64,000 bases of DNA, from assembly GCF_001968815.1 (NCBI RefSeq), contig NZ_MIEQ01000049.1, forward strand, positions 62,001 through 126,000, written 5' to 3'. Shown piece by piece: positions 54,629-64,000 of the stretch. A program made the translations under genes and the position numbers. Below the pieces are notes generated by a model. It saw nothing but the letters and a program-made list of their open reading frames with translations, ran no database searches and was not told where the DNA came from. This DNA is from Motiliproteus sp. MSK22-1 (GTDB taxonomy: Bacteria; Pseudomonadota; Gammaproteobacteria; Pseudomonadales; Balneatricaceae). Position 1 is the stretch's first letter; the number at the start of each line of letters is the position of its first letter.

Positions 54629-55767
54629 AATATGTAGACGAGTATCGAGACGGCAGGTTAGCTGGTCACATCGCGGAAAAAATACGGCTGGAAGCGAGGC
54701 CGGAGCAACAATATGCATTTATGGAATTTTGCGGTGGTCATACCCACGCAATTTTTCGCTACGGTATTCCAGACCTGCTACCTGATAATGTAAAGATGAT
54801 TCATGGGCCTGGTTGTCCTGTCTGTGTATTACCCGTTCCTCGTATTGATGCGGCTATTGAACTGGCCGTAGTCCATAAGGTTATTCTCTGTAGTTATGGC
54901 GATATGATGCGGGTTCCCGGATCCGATCGACGAAGTTTGTTGAAGGCTAAGGCAGATGGGGCAGATATTCGAATGGTGTACTCCTGCGCTGATGCGTTAG
55001 GAATAGCCCAGGATAACCCCGAGCGGGAGGTGGTGTTTTTTGCCATTGGGTTTGAAACAACAACCCCCCCCACGGCGCTGGTGATCAGACAAGCCAGGCA
55101 GCAGGGAGTGAAAAATTTTTCTGTTTTTTGTAATCATGTACTGACCCCCTCCGCTATCAGTACTATTTTGGAGTCTCCGGAAGTTCGGGATATGGGAATA
55201 GTTCCTTTAAAGGGATTTATTGGTCCTGCTCATGTCAGCACCGTTATTGGTTCTCAACCCTATGAGTATTTTGCTGAGGAATATCAGAAACCGGTGGTCA
55301 TTGCCGGTTTTGAACCTCTGGATGTCCTTCAGGCGATCCTGATGTTGATTCGTCAGGTTAACGAGGGGCGGGCTGAAGTGGAAAATGAGTTTGTTCGCGC
55401 AGTGACAAAAGATGGCAATATGAAAGCCAAATCTCTGGTTGCTGACATCTTTGAATTGCGACCGGAGTTTGAATGGCGTGGGTTAGGACTAGTGCCTTAT
55501 TCGGGACTGCGGATCAAGAAAGAGTACGGGTTCTATGATGCGGAGAATCGTTTTTCGTTGATCGCCTCTACAGGACGAGACCATAAAGCCTGTGAATGCC
55601 CTTCAATTCTGAGGGGGGTGAAAACTCCAAAAGACTGCAAACTTTTCGGTAAAGGCTGCACGCCTGAGAACCCCGTCGGCTCCTGTATGGTGTCCTCTGA
55701 AGGAGCCTGTGCTGCTTACTACAGCTATGGTCGTCATCAGCAAGCACTTAACAACCAAAAGGGATAA
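54625..55767 (+). CDS. hypD: HypD, iron-cofactor assembly protein
   Basis: This 380-residue protein carries a [4Fe-4S] cluster and holds iron while cyanide and CO are added. Conserved motifs are [27 protein letters not shown] with the active Cys pair, [11 protein letters not shown] and [11 protein letters not shown]. The C-terminal cluster ligands lie in [20 protein letters not shown] and [11 protein letters not shown]. It lies three bases before hypE. Confidence 0.96.
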   Translation: MKYVDEYRDGRLAGHIAEKIRLEARPEQQYAFMEFCGGHTHAIFRYGIPDLLPDNVKMIHGPGCPVCVLPVPRIDAAIELAVVHKVILCSYGDMMRVPGSDRRSLLKAKADGADIRMVYSCADALGIAQDNPEREVVFFAIGFETTTPPTALVIRQARQQGVKNFSVFCNHVLTPSAISTILESPEVRDMGIVPLKGFIGPAHVSTVIGSQPYEYFAEEYQKPVVIAGFEPLDVLQAILMLIRQVNEGRAEVENEFVRAVTKDGNMKAKSLVADIFELRPEFEWRGLGLVPYSGLRIKKEYGFYDAENRFSLIASTGRDHKACECPSILRGVKTPKDCKLFGKGCTPENPVGSCMVSSEGACAAYYSYGRHQQALNNQKG

Positions 55768-55770
55768 CCA

Positions 55771-56838
55771 ATGTCCGCTAACAAGCGCAAATATACACAG
55801 TCACTGGATCTGGTTCAGGGCAAGGTTGAAATGGCTCACGGAGCTGGCGGTAAGGCGATGGCTCAGCTGATTGAGCAGCTTTTTATCCGTGCTTTTGATA
55901 ATCCGGCGCTTAATGTTCAGAGCGATCAGGCGATGCTTGCGCTTCCTGATACTGCGGGATTGGCGAGTGGCAAAATAGTCATGGCGACCGATAGTCATGT
56001 GATCAGTCCGTTGTTTTTTCCAGGTGGTGACATTGGCTCCCTGTCTGTTCATGGCACGGTGAATGATGTGGTGATGTCAGGTGCCAAAGCGCTTTACCTG
56101 TCTGTCGGATTTATTCTTGAAGAGGGTTTTCCTCTGGCAGATCTCAAGCGAATTGTTGATTCCATGGCATTTGCGGCCCGTGAAGCCGGGGTGGCGATTG
56201 TTACTGGAGACACCAAAGTTGTCGAGAAAGGCAACGGTGATGGGGTATTTATCAACACCACTGGAATTGGCGTATTGCCAGAGGGACTTGAGCTGTCGAC
56301 CGATCAGGTCAGGGTTGGAGATAAGGTATTGGTGAGTGGTAGCCTTGGTGATCACGGCGTTGCCATTATGTCCCTGCGGGAAAACCTGACTTTCGAAACC
56401 ACGATTGAATCTGACTCGCAAAGCCTGGATCAGCTGGTCGCTCGAATGATTGATCGTATTCCCGATATCCGTTGTATGCGAGATCCAACCCGTGGGGGGC
56501 TGGCTGCAACGCTGAATGAAATAGCAGGGCAGGCAGATGTCGGTATTCAACTGCAAGAAGAAGCCATTCCAGTCAAGCCTCAGGTCCGTGCTGCTTGTGA
56601 GTTTTTGGGGCTGGACCCGCTGTATGTGGCCAACGAAGGAAAGCTTATCGTAATTTGCCCGAAACAAAGAGCAGACGAGTTACTGGCTTTGATGCATGAC
56701 CATCCGCAGGGGGCGGATGCGGCGATTATTGGTGAAGTCTTTGAGGATCCTAATCATTTTGTACAGTTGAAAACCAGTTTTGGTGGCATGCGCATGGTGG
56801 ACTGGATTAGCGGTGAGCAGCTGCCGAGGATTTGTTAA
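55771..56838 (+). CDS. hypE: HypE, carbamoyl dehydratase
   Basis: This 355-residue enzyme receives the carbamoyl group from HypF on its C-terminal Cys and dehydrates it to cyanide. The protein ends in LPRIC, the functional PRIC tail. Other conserved segments are HGAGGKAMAQLIEQLF at the start, GGDIGSLSVHGTVNDVVMSG, and RDPTRGGLAATLNEIA. Despite similarity to SelD, the PRIC end settles the identity. Confidence 0.96.
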   Translation: MSANKRKYTQSLDLVQGKVEMAHGAGGKAMAQLIEQLFIRAFDNPALNVQSDQAMLALPDTAGLASGKIVMATDSHVISPLFFPGGDIGSLSVHGTVNDVVMSGAKALYLSVGFILEEGFPLADLKRIVDSMAFAAREAGVAIVTGDTKVVEKGNGDGVFINTTGIGVLPEGLELSTDQVRVGDKVLVSGSLGDHGVAIMSLRENLTFETTIESDSQSLDQLVARMIDRIPDIRCMRDPTRGGLAATLNEIAGQADVGIQLQEEAIPVKPQVRAACEFLGLDPLYVANEGKLIVICPKQRADELLALMHDHPQGADAAIIGEVFEDPNHFVQLKTSFGGMRMVDWISGEQLPRIC

Positions 56839-56839
56839 C

Positions 56840-58600
56840 GTGAAGATACTATTGCTCTGCCACGCTTTTAATTGTCTGACTCAACGTTTTCAGTCGGAAC
56901 TGTTGGGTTTGGGGCATCAGGTTTCCATTGAGTTTGATATTAATGACGAAGTAACCCTTGATGCAGTCGAAGGCTTTCAACCGGACCTTATTCTGGCGCC
57001 ATTCTTAAAACGGGCTATCCCCGAAGTGATCTGGCGCGACCATCTGTGTCTGATTGTTCATCCCGGGATTGTGGGTGATCGTGGTCCCAGTTCTCTTGAC
57101 TGGGCGATTCTCAATAGAGAACAGCAATGGGGTGTCACCATTCTGCAAGCCAGTGAAGTGATGGACGGAGGAGATATCTGGGCTACGGAGACATTTCTGA
57201 TGCCCACAGCCAGTAAATCCAGAATTTATCGAAACCAGGTGACTGAAGCAGCCATTAAAGCATTGCGGAAGGTTTTACAGCAGCTTAAAGACCCAACTTA
57301 TTCTCCAGAACCTCTGGATTACAATCGAGCCGAGGTAGCTGGACGCTGGCGAGAACTGATGAGGCAAGCAGATCGGAAAATTGACTGGGCAGTGGATAGC
57401 AGCGAATGCATAGTCACAAAAATAAACAGTGCCGATGGTAATCCCGGACTATTGGATCGGTTACTGGGAGTGGATTGCTACCTTTACAATGCCTGTACAG
57501 ACTATAGCTTGGAAAGGTTGAAGGGTTTAGAGGGGCTGAATAGCGCAAAAGGGGAAATCATCGCCAAACGAGACGGTGCCCTCTGTATTGCAACTGTTGA
57601 TGGGGCCGTCTGGGTATCTCATCTTCGAGCTAAACCCAGCCAATCCACCCTTAATCATTCAAAACAACGAACGCTAAAGCTGCCAGCGACGCTGGTATTG
57701 GAGTCTGCCCTTGAGGCTAAGGGCATAGAGGTTCCTGAACTACCGGTTTCTGAATCAAAGTCTGAAGGTTTTCAGGAGATCTGGAGCCGGATTGAGGGGG
57801 ATCGGGCTTACTTATATTTTAATTTCTATAACGGCGCCATGAGTAGCGATCAATGTCTCCGGTTACGGGATGCTTATCTCTGCCTTGCGCGGATGGATAT
57901 TAAAGCTATCGTTCTGATGGGGGGGGAGGACTTCTGGTCTAACGGTATCCACCTGAACCTGATCGAAGTGGCGGAGAGTCCTGCCGATGAATCCTGGCGC
58001 AATATCAATGGGATGAATGATCTGACTCAGGCGATTATTGAGACTACGGACATTATCACGGTCTCAGCTATTCGTGCTAATGCGGGTGCCGGCGGGGTTT
58101 TTCTGGCGCTTGCCTGCGATATTGTTGTTATCAGAGAAGGCGTTATTCTCAACCCCCATTACAAGGGAATGGGTAACCTTTACGGTTCAGAGTACTGGAC
58201 CTATCTGTTGCCGAAACGAGTAGGCCAGCAAGTGGCTGAGCAGATTACCCGGCAGCGTTTGCCGATGATGGCCGAAGAGGCCGTTGAGCTGGGACTGGCG
58301 GATCAATCCTTCAGCTCAGAGAGGTTTGAGCCGGAGTTAAATCAGTTACTTGATCGTTGTTTAACGGAAGCTGAATTTGAGAGCTTTATCCACACTAAGC
58401 GAGCAGAGCGTCTCAGAGATGAAGCTGAAAAGCCTCTGGCTGAATATCGAGCAGAAGAGTTGCAGCAGATGAAACTTAACTTTTATGGTTTTGACCCCAG
58501 TTATCATGTAGCCCGCTATCATTTTGTCTACAAGTTGCCAAAAGCCAGAACGCCTTCTTATCTGGCTATGCACCGGAAAATCAGCAAACAGGCTTCCTGA
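56840..58600 (+). CDS. hypX: HypX/HoxX, CO-forming maturation enzyme
   Basis: This 586-residue two-domain protein has an N-terminal formyltransferase-like half (about 1-280, with HPGIVGDRGPSSLDWAILN as the folate-binding motif) and a C-terminal enoyl-CoA hydratase/isomerase-like half (about 320-560, with MGGEDFWSNGIHLNLIE and IRANAGAGGVFLALACDIVV). HypX is reported to make the CO ligand from formyl-tetrahydrofolate for hydrogenases that mature in oxygen. The start is GTG at 56840, just after the hypE stop, with GAGGA ten bases before it. It is the last gene of the operon. Confidence 0.92.
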   Translation: MKILLLCHAFNCLTQRFQSELLGLGHQVSIEFDINDEVTLDAVEGFQPDLILAPFLKRAIPEVIWRDHLCLIVHPGIVGDRGPSSLDWAILNREQQWGVTILQASEVMDGGDIWATETFLMPTASKSRIYRNQVTEAAIKALRKVLQQLKDPTYSPEPLDYNRAEVAGRWRELMRQADRKIDWAVDSSECIVTKINSADGNPGLLDRLLGVDCYLYNACTDYSLERLKGLEGLNSAKGEIIAKRDGALCIATVDGAVWVSHLRAKPSQSTLNHSKQRTLKLPATLVLESALEAKGIEVPELPVSESKSEGFQEIWSRIEGDRAYLYFNFYNGAMSSDQCLRLRDAYLCLARMDIKAIVLMGGEDFWSNGIHLNLIEVAESPADESWRNINGMNDLTQAIIETTDIITVSAIRANAGAGGVFLALACDIVVIREGVILNPHYKGMGNLYGSEYWTYLLPKRVGQQVAEQITRQRLPMMAEEAVELGLADQSFSSERFEPELNQLLDRCLTEAEFESFIHTKRAERLRDEAEKPLAEYRAEELQQMKLNFYGFDPSYHVARYHFVYKLPKARTPSYLAMHRKISKQAS

Positions 58601-58647
58601 GTCTCTTGCTGTCAGTACTGCTGTCAGGACAGCCAGATATTTATTGA

Positions 58648-58676
58648 GGGTCTTTAAATCTCTACCGCAAAGACCC
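58648..58676. repeat. Hairpin after hypX
   Basis: GGGTCTTT (58648-58655) and AAAGACCC (58669-58676) pair over eight bases with a 13-base loop. The following bases lack a T-run. It lies between the convergent hypX and GGDEF-EAL genes and may contribute to termination. Confidence 0.4.
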
Positions 58677-58703
58677 GGTTTACAAGTTCAGGTAAATTGA
58701 AGC

Positions 58704-61700
58704 TCAGCAGTCTTTTTGTTGTTCCAGCCACAGGGTCATCTCCTGAGCCGATAAGGGTTTGGCGAAATAATAGCCTTGCAGGTAGTTACAGCCATGTTCG
58801 ATAAGAAACTCCCGCTGTTGCGAAGTCTCCACTCCTTCGGCAACGACGAAAAGGTTCAGACTCCGGCTCATGGCAATAATGGCTTCAACCAGGCTGCGGT
58901 CCGATTCATCCTGAGGAAGCCCTTGTACGAAGGATCTATCGATCTTGAGAGTATCGATAGGAAAGCGCTTTAAATAACTCAGGGAAGAGTAGCCGGTTCC
59001 AAAGTCATCGATAGCCAGTTTCACGCCGATATCTTTAAACGCTTCCAGCCAGGTGGTCGTGCGGGGACTGGCTTCCAGCAGAATTCCCTCGGTAATTTCC
59101 AGAATCAGATTGCTGCTGGGAAAACCGGTTCGGTGCAGAATCTGTTCGAGTTTGTCGGCATCCAGGCCAAGTGACCGTTGACGACCGGATATGTTGACTG
59201 CCAGACGTAACGGATGGGATCGGTTATGCCATTGTTTTACTTTGCGGCAGGCCATTTCAAGCACCCAGTCCCCGATGGGACCAATCAATCCGCTCTCTTC
59301 TGCCAAAGGGATAAAATCGGTAGGGGAGACCAGGCCGTGCTCTGGACTGTTCCAGCGTAGTAAGGCTTCAACACCGGATACTTTCCCATCCTCTGCATTA
59401 ATCAGCGGCTGATAATGAATTTCCAACTCATTTCGGGCTATCGCCTGGCGTAGCAGTTGCTCCATATCCATGCGTTTGATCGCATCTTCCTGCAGGCTGC
59501 TGGTAAAAAACTGATAGCAGTTACGGCCCGCTTCTTTTGCTCTGTACATGGCCAGATCTGCATTTCGAAGCAGGCCATCGGTATCATCAGCATCATTCGG
59601 ATGAAGGGTGATACCGATGCTGGCGCCGATATAAATCTCCCGCCCCGCCAGTCGAAAAGAGCGGGATAGTTGTTCGAGAATGTTATCGGCCACATGAGCT
59701 GCGTCCTTTGCCTCGTGAATAAAGGACAGTAAGATTACAAATTCATCACCGCCAAAGCGGGCGACTGTGTCAGATTCCCGAACACAGGCTGTCAGGCGTT
59801 CGGCAACATGCTGTAAAAGCTCATCTCCATACTCATGGCCCAGCGTATCATTAACGGTTTTAAAGCGATCAAGATCAATAAACAAAAGAGCGCTTTGCTG
59901 TTGATCCCGCTTTGAGGAGGTAATGTGCTGAGACAGTCGGTCAACCAGCAGAGAGCGATTGGGTAGCTGCGTCAGAGGGTCGTGATAAGCAAGCTTGCGA
60001 ATCTGTTGCTCGCTGCTCTTGCGGCGCGTGATATCGGAAAAAACGGCGACAAATTCTTTAGTGGTGCCGTTTTCATCTTTAATGGCTGATATTGACAGCC
60101 ACTCGGGATAAACAGAGCCATCTTTGCGTCGATTCCATACTTCATTTGACCAATAGCCCTGCTCATTAACCTCCAGCCACATTTTTTTATAGAACTCAGC
60201 ACCGTGGCGACCGGAACTGAGTAATTGAGGGTTCTTTCCGATAACCTCTTCAGGTTCGTAGCCGGTAATGCGTGTAAACGCCGGGTTTACGGTTTTAATA
60301 CGGTTCTCAGAGTTGGTCACCATAATGCCTTCGGTGGTTGTTTCAAACACCGTTGCAATCATTCGAAACTGTTCTTCAGCATATTTTTTAGCCGTAATGT
60401 CCTCCTGGATCGACAGGTAGTGACTGACTTCTCCCTGATCATCCCATAGAGGAGACACGGTCATTGAAGCCCAGTAATGGGAACCGTTTCTGCGCTGATT
60501 GAAAAGCTCTCCATGCCAGGTTCGACCTGTTTTAATGGTCTTTAGCAGGCGTTGATAGGTTTTTTCAGCGTTATGGTCTGATTTGAGAAATTCTGGTCGA
60601 TGGCCCAGAATTGAATCGCTATCGTAACCGGAAATGGTTTCAAAACTCGGGTTTACATACTCTACAAGACCTTTGGTGTCAGTAATCATGACTGCTGCAG
60701 GACTTTGTTCAACCGCCAGAGAAAGTATTCGGATTTTTGCTTCGGCCTGTTTGCGGACGCTAATATCCCGTAAGGCTGTCACTCGCACCTGGCGATCACG
60801 ATAGAAAATCATCTTACCGCGTATTTCCGCCTCGAAGGTACTGCCGTCCTTGCGTCGGGCAATGGCTTCATATTTGGATTCGATACCGGAGAGAATATGT
60901 GCTCTGACTAATTGGTGGGATTTTGGGGCTATCCAGTCCAGCGCCGATTTGCCGACCGCTTCCTCCATGCTATAGCCAAATAACTCCCGGGCGGCCAGAT
61001 TCTGGCTTATACAAATCCCTTTTTCTGACAGAAATATTGCTTCAAAGGCGCCTTCGGACAGCGCTCGAAGGTGTGCTTCGCTATCGCGGATCGCTTCTTC
61101 AGCCTTTTTATGTTCAGTAATGTCGTGAGCAATACCGGCCAGTAAGTGATCACCCAGCGGGATAACTCTGAGCAGGGCTTGTCGTTCTTCTCCATCTGAG
61201 CGTATATAGGTTACTTCGCCCAGTTCTTTAGGGGCGGTTAGGGTGCGGGCTTCCGTCAGTCTTTGTTTGGAACTGCCTAGTGTTATGTCTTTAGTGGCAA
61301 GTGTCTTCAGCTCTGAAACGGAACGGCCTGTCAGGATTTCCGCAGCCTGATTTGCATCCCGATAGCAGCCTGTTCGACTGTCGACGATAAAGATAGCGTC
61401 ATTAGAGCCCTCAAACAGTAGTTGATAGCGGTGCTCAGTCTTGTCTTTGGATTTTTTCAGTGCAAAGGTTCTGGATTCGATTTCGGACTCAAAAGACTGG
61501 CGAGTATCGAGCAACTTTCGCTGGGCCTTTTTCCAGCCCCAGCCCATTCGGCCAAGAAGCAGACTGGTGATGATGATAAAACTCATGAGTATCAATACCA
61601 GTTTTCCGGTGATGTCAGCGAAACGCTGACTCATTTGAGCCGTGATCTTTTCGGTATGACTCAGAGCTATCAGTTGCCAGCCATTGTTCATTAATGTACT

Positions 61701-62579
61701 TACGCTCAGATACTGTTGCCCCATTATTTCATTGGCAATTGGCATTGAATAAGTCTGTGGTCCGGGTGAATCTGTAATCAGCTGATTTCTTTGCAGGATC
61801 GGTTTGAGAAATTCTTTTTGAGAAAATTCATGACGGAGTATCTGGGTTATTTTGTCGGAACTGGATTGCCCCAGTAATCTTCCCTGACTATCAACCAGAT
61901 AAAGCTCATCAAAGGGGCCCATCTCGGTTTTACTCAATAAAGTTGTCAGCTTGTCCAGATAAATAACACCTCCCAAATGGGCGCTGATCGTACCGTCCCG
62001 GGCGAGAATAGGGGTGTCTATGGCAAAAGCGAGACGTCCATCGGCTCCTGTAAAACTATCAGATATAACTGATGTTCTGGTTTTTCGCACATCATGAAAA
62101 TAGGTACGATCGCTAAGGTTGAATTTTGTCAACGATTGTTGCACTGAGTAAGGCTGAGCCAGATAGTGGTCACCGCTCGGGGTCAGCAGGAACATGACTG
62201 ACAGTAGCGGATTACTACGTTGGGCGTTGCTGAGAATACTTCGTTTATTCTGGTCGGCTGACTGCGGAATGCCATTGATTAGTGGATTTATCTGCTTGGA
62301 ATAAGGCAGCTCAGCAAAGGCAGGTAACAACGCAATAAGTTCCAGCTGCTGGCGGATATGGATAATATTGTCGTTAAGCTGATCAGCAAGTGATCGCAGC
62401 AGCAACTGATTTTGCTGAGGCCACTCCTCCAAGGCTACTTTTTTCAGCGCATCGTGGAGGTAGCTTGATGCCAGGCTGACAGTCAATAATGCAGCAATGC
62501 CACTGCTGAGTAGAATCAACCTCCAGGCGGCAAAACGGCGTTGCTTACTACCGGCATTTCGAATGTCGCTCATAATCAA
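58704..62579 (-). CDS. PAS-GGDEF-EAL membrane sensor for cyclic di-GMP turnover
   Basis: This 1291-residue protein has an N-terminal membrane helix (about 18-40), a periplasmic double-Cache-type sensor (about 45-325), a second helix (about 328-348) and four PAS segments (about 380-500, 500-620, 630-750, 750-870), then GGDEF and EAL domains. The GGDEF site is intact (ARFGGDEFVILL) with an inhibitory RESD five residues before it. The EAL site is also intact (VSGVEALLRWNS), and NISGRQRSLG and LAIDDFGTGYSSLSYLKRFP are present. Both synthesis and breakdown of cyclic di-GMP are possible. It is convergent with the hydrogenase operon. Confidence 0.92.
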   Translation of the reverse strand: MIMSDIRNAGSKQRRFAAWRLILLSSGIAALLTVSLASSYLHDALKKVALEEWPQQNQLLLRSLADQLNDNIIHIRQQLELIALLPAFAELPYSKQINPLINGIPQSADQNKRSILSNAQRSNPLLSVMFLLTPSGDHYLAQPYSVQQSLTKFNLSDRTYFHDVRKTRTSVISDSFTGADGRLAFAIDTPILARDGTISAHLGGVIYLDKLTTLLSKTEMGPFDELYLVDSQGRLLGQSSSDKITQILRHEFSQKEFLKPILQRNQLITDSPGPQTYSMPIANEIMGQQYLSVSTLMNNGWQLIALSHTEKITAQMSQRFADITGKLVLILMSFIIITSLLLGRMGWGWKKAQRKLLDTRQSFESEIESRTFALKKSKDKTEHRYQLLFEGSNDAIFIVDSRTGCYRDANQAAEILTGRSVSELKTLATKDITLGSSKQRLTEARTLTAPKELGEVTYIRSDGEERQALLRVIPLGDHLLAGIAHDITEHKKAEEAIRDSEAHLRALSEGAFEAIFLSEKGICISQNLAARELFGYSMEEAVGKSALDWIAPKSHQLVRAHILSGIESKYEAIARRKDGSTFEAEIRGKMIFYRDRQVRVTALRDISVRKQAEAKIRILSLAVEQSPAAVMITDTKGLVEYVNPSFETISGYDSDSILGHRPEFLKSDHNAEKTYQRLLKTIKTGRTWHGELFNQRRNGSHYWASMTVSPLWDDQGEVSHYLSIQEDITAKKYAEEQFRMIATVFETTTEGIMVTNSENRIKTVNPAFTRITGYEPEEVIGKNPQLLSSGRHGAEFYKKMWLEVNEQGYWSNEVWNRRKDGSVYPEWLSISAIKDENGTTKEFVAVFSDITRRKSSEQQIRKLAYHDPLTQLPNRSLLVDRLSQHITSSKRDQQQSALLFIDLDRFKTVNDTLGHEYGDELLQHVAERLTACVRESDTVARFGGDEFVILLSFIHEAKDAAHVADNILEQLSRSFRLAGREIYIGASIGITLHPNDADDTDGLLRNADLAMYRAKEAGRNCYQFFTSSLQEDAIKRMDMEQLLRQAIARNELEIHYQPLINAEDGKVSGVEALLRWNSPEHGLVSPTDFIPLAEESGLIGPIGDWVLEMACRKVKQWHNRSHPLRLAVNISGRQRSLGLDADKLEQILHRTGFPSSNLILEITEGILLEASPRTTTWLEAFKDIGVKLAIDDFGTGYSSLSYLKRFPIDTLKIDRSFVQGLPQDESDRSLVEAIIAMSRSLNLFVVAEGVETSQQREFLIEHGCNYLQGYYFAKPLSAQEMTLWLEQQKDC

Positions 62580-62996
62580 ATAATCTACCGTTTGGCAATG
62601 AAATACGGGCAGTTATTCTGAAGCTTGAGCGGGGAGAAGATTGCTCCGGCCAACGATATTTCTCAAAGAGAAGCAGTTATCGACAACCACCGGTATTTAT
62701 AGATCTGTTGACGATACCGATTTAACCAACTGAGCTGAATGATCAGGATCAACCGGTGTGCTCCCGTTGTTTCCAGGAAAAATTTATCAGGCGAAGATGA
62801 GTGGGAGAAAATCAGATTAGAGAGAAGCAAGTATGGGATAAACGCAGATGAATGTAGTCGTGGGGATACAAAAAAAGGGAGAGCTTACTCTCCCTTGAAT
62901 GTTGTTGATAACCGTTTTTCCGTTTAATGACAGTTATATCATGATTACTAGATTGCCCGTCAGACCGGTCCTTTCTAAGGAAAAGAGTGCATTTTC
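62580..62996. other. Intergenic region with terminator only
   Basis: Besides the terminator at 62870-62894, this stretch contains the promoter region of the GGDEF-EAL gene and a fragment resembling a tRNA D-arm at 62723-62737 that does not fold as a tRNA. I see nothing else. Confidence 0.4.
62870..62894 (-). terminator. Strong intrinsic terminator of the outer-membrane protein gene
   Basis: On the minus strand GGGAGAG (62894-62888) pairs with CTCTCCC (62883-62877) around a TAAG loop and is followed by a seven-base T-run (62876-62870). It lies about 100 bases past the stop of the minus-strand gene that ends at 62997. Confidence 0.9.
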
Positions 62997-64000
62997 TTAG
63001 AAATAGCGTTCAACGGTAAGCTGCATCATGTCATCTTTACGGACTGCATAAAGCGCATCGATACTTTCGTCAGTATCGAAAATCCTGGCATCCAAACTGA
63101 CTTTCCAGTTCGCTCCAAAGCGACGACTTGCTTCGACAAAAAGGCTGTAGGACGAGTGATCCAGGTCCTGACCGATGCCTGCAAGAAATTCGGTACTCTG
63201 AGCATCATTGAGCGTCAATCGAGCCCCCAGATAGAGGTCATCCTGAGCGGATACAGTATTGGTTTCGCCACGACTGTCCCAACCGTATTCCAGCAAAATA
63301 CCGACATCCATGGCCGTTTCCATAACACCTATGAAGGTATACTCAAAACCACCCTGAAGGGCGACATAGCTATCACTGGTGCTGTCCCGGTAGATGGTTT
63401 CAAATTTCCATAGCCAGTCTTCTATAGTGGCTTGAACATCGAGCCCGAACTGGTCCATCTGTTCATAGTGGATCAGTAAATTTGAACCGCTTTCGGTCAG
63501 CACCGGATCACGGTTGGTACCATGAAACCAGTAAAGCCCCATGTCAAAATCCCCGACGGTGTGGCTCCAGCGAATTGCCGTGTCCAGATGATTTTCTTCT
63601 GCGGATGATTCATAGCTGACATTATCAGTATCTACCACCAGTGAACCACGTAACCGTCCTTCAGTGCCTGCAAAAGTACGTTCACGAAATCCTGGCATCA
63701 GGTAGAAATCGAGAATACCCCAATCCCGTACAAGAGAGAGATTGACCATTTGCTGGCCCAGTTTATCTTCTCCATCGGTATCTTCCACGGAATCGGTCTG
63801 GTTAATCACATCGACCAGATGCTGGAACTCGGTCACTCCCCAAAATACCTTGCGAATACCGGTTCTGAGTTCCCAGTCATCGCCAACATGAATCCAGGCA
63901 AGCTCCCGGATGTCGGCGTGACTGCGACGACTGTCGTGTTCATCTGCGCGCAGGTAAGGAACAAATGTCAGGCTGTCGTCACCGTTATTCCATTGCCAGT
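62997..64000 (-). CDS. Outer-membrane beta-barrel protein, N-terminal part beyond the window
   Basis: The open frame continues to the window edge, so the start is not seen; 333 residues are present. It is rich in alternating aromatic and polar residues of beta strands (ELRTGIRKVFWGVTEFQHLV, WSHTVGDFDMGLYWFHGT) and ends in the C-terminal Phe typical of outer-membrane barrels (LTVERYF). The stretch KVFWGVTEFQHLVDVINQTD marks a family of uncharacterised marine porin-like proteins. A GTG at 63836 is internal, since coding-like sequence continues upstream of it. Function is unknown; a strong terminator follows. Confidence 0.85.
   Translation of the reverse strand, partial: WQWNNGDDSLTFVPYLRADEHDSRRSHADIRELAWIHVGDDWELRTGIRKVFWGVTEFQHLVDVINQTDSVEDTDGEDKLGQQMVNLSLVRDWGILDFYLMPGFRERTFAGTEGRLRGSLVVDTDNVSYESSAEENHLDTAIRWSHTVGDFDMGLYWFHGTNRDPVLTESGSNLLIHYEQMDQFGLDVQATIEDWLWKFETIYRDSTSDSYVALQGGFEYTFIGVMETAMDVGILLEYGWDSRGETNTVSAQDDLYLGARLTLNDAQSTEFLAGIGQDLDHSSYSLFVEASRRFGANWKVSLDARIFDTDESIDALYAVRKDDMMQLTVERYF

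Noticed and set aside
56077-56667. Minus-strand open frame opposite hypE
   Set aside because: Antisense shadow of a conserved gene.
55771-56838. Selenophosphate synthase (SelD) as an alternative for hypE
   Set aside because: Gene context and the C-terminal PRIC motif identify HypE.
62723-62737. Minus-strand CAGCTCAGTTGGTTA, like a tRNA D-arm
   Set aside because: The matching D-stem partner, anticodon stem, T-arm and acceptor stem are absent, so it is not a tRNA gene; a short chance match or very old relic.

Overview
The window looks like chromosome from a motile marine gammaproteobacterium, most likely in or near the Oceanospirillales. The basis is a DMSP-cleavage cluster arranged much like that of Marinomonas, an exact match to the SoxR operator core known from enterics, several chemoreceptors and GGDEF proteins, and gammaproteobacterial hydrogenase genes. 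I see no rRNA, tRNA, CRISPR array, insertion sequence or phage gene.

Layout. 1-6671 (minus strand): a chemosensory-like cluster with a chemoreceptor (cut by the window edge), CheW, a PilH-like receiver, a receiver protein with an extra N-terminal domain, a Roadblock/LC7 protein and three proteins of unknown function. 7016-10850 (plus): hupTUV, a hydrogen sensor made of a histidine kinase and a regulatory [NiFe] hydrogenase. 10851-18164: an AT-rich stretch, a membrane protein whose 5' end looks frameshifted, a lipoprotein, a diguanylate cyclase, a small chemoreceptor and a secreted metallo-beta-lactamase-fold protein. 18308-23708: an ABC-2 exporter, isoaspartyl dipeptidase preceded by a tiny ORF plus terminator, and a Bcr/CflA drug exporter divergent from soxR with a SoxR operator between them. 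23766-35760: DMSP catabolism (dddD; dddT, dddB, dddC; a second BCCT carrier, a universal stress protein, IclR and LysR regulators), followed by a frameshifted 3' remnant of a gamma-butyrobetaine-hydroxylase-like gene. 36677-39469 (minus): SulP carrier and a persulfide-dioxygenase-like enzyme. 39983-58600 (plus): a complete uptake-hydrogenase locus (hybOABC, hybD, hupF, hybE, hupK, hypA, hypB, hupR, a nickel transporter, hypF, hypC, hypD, hypE, hypX). 58704-64000 (minus): a large PAS-GGDEF-EAL protein and the 3' part of an outer-membrane protein gene.

How it works together (partly inference): HupUV binds H2 and controls HupT. HupT acts on HupR, an NtrC-type activator with an intact GAFTGA motif. 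A good sigma-54 promoter lies about 80 bases before hybO, so hydrogen would switch on a membrane-bound, quinone-linked uptake hydrogenase. Its cofactor is built by HypABCDEF, with HypX as a likely CO source in the presence of oxygen. The DMSP genes would take up DMSP, cleave it to DMS and a 3-hydroxypropionate unit, and oxidise that unit. The SulP/persulfide dioxygenase pair points to sulfide or sulfane-sulfur handling. Together this suggests a marine heterotroph that supplements its energy with H2 and reduced sulfur.
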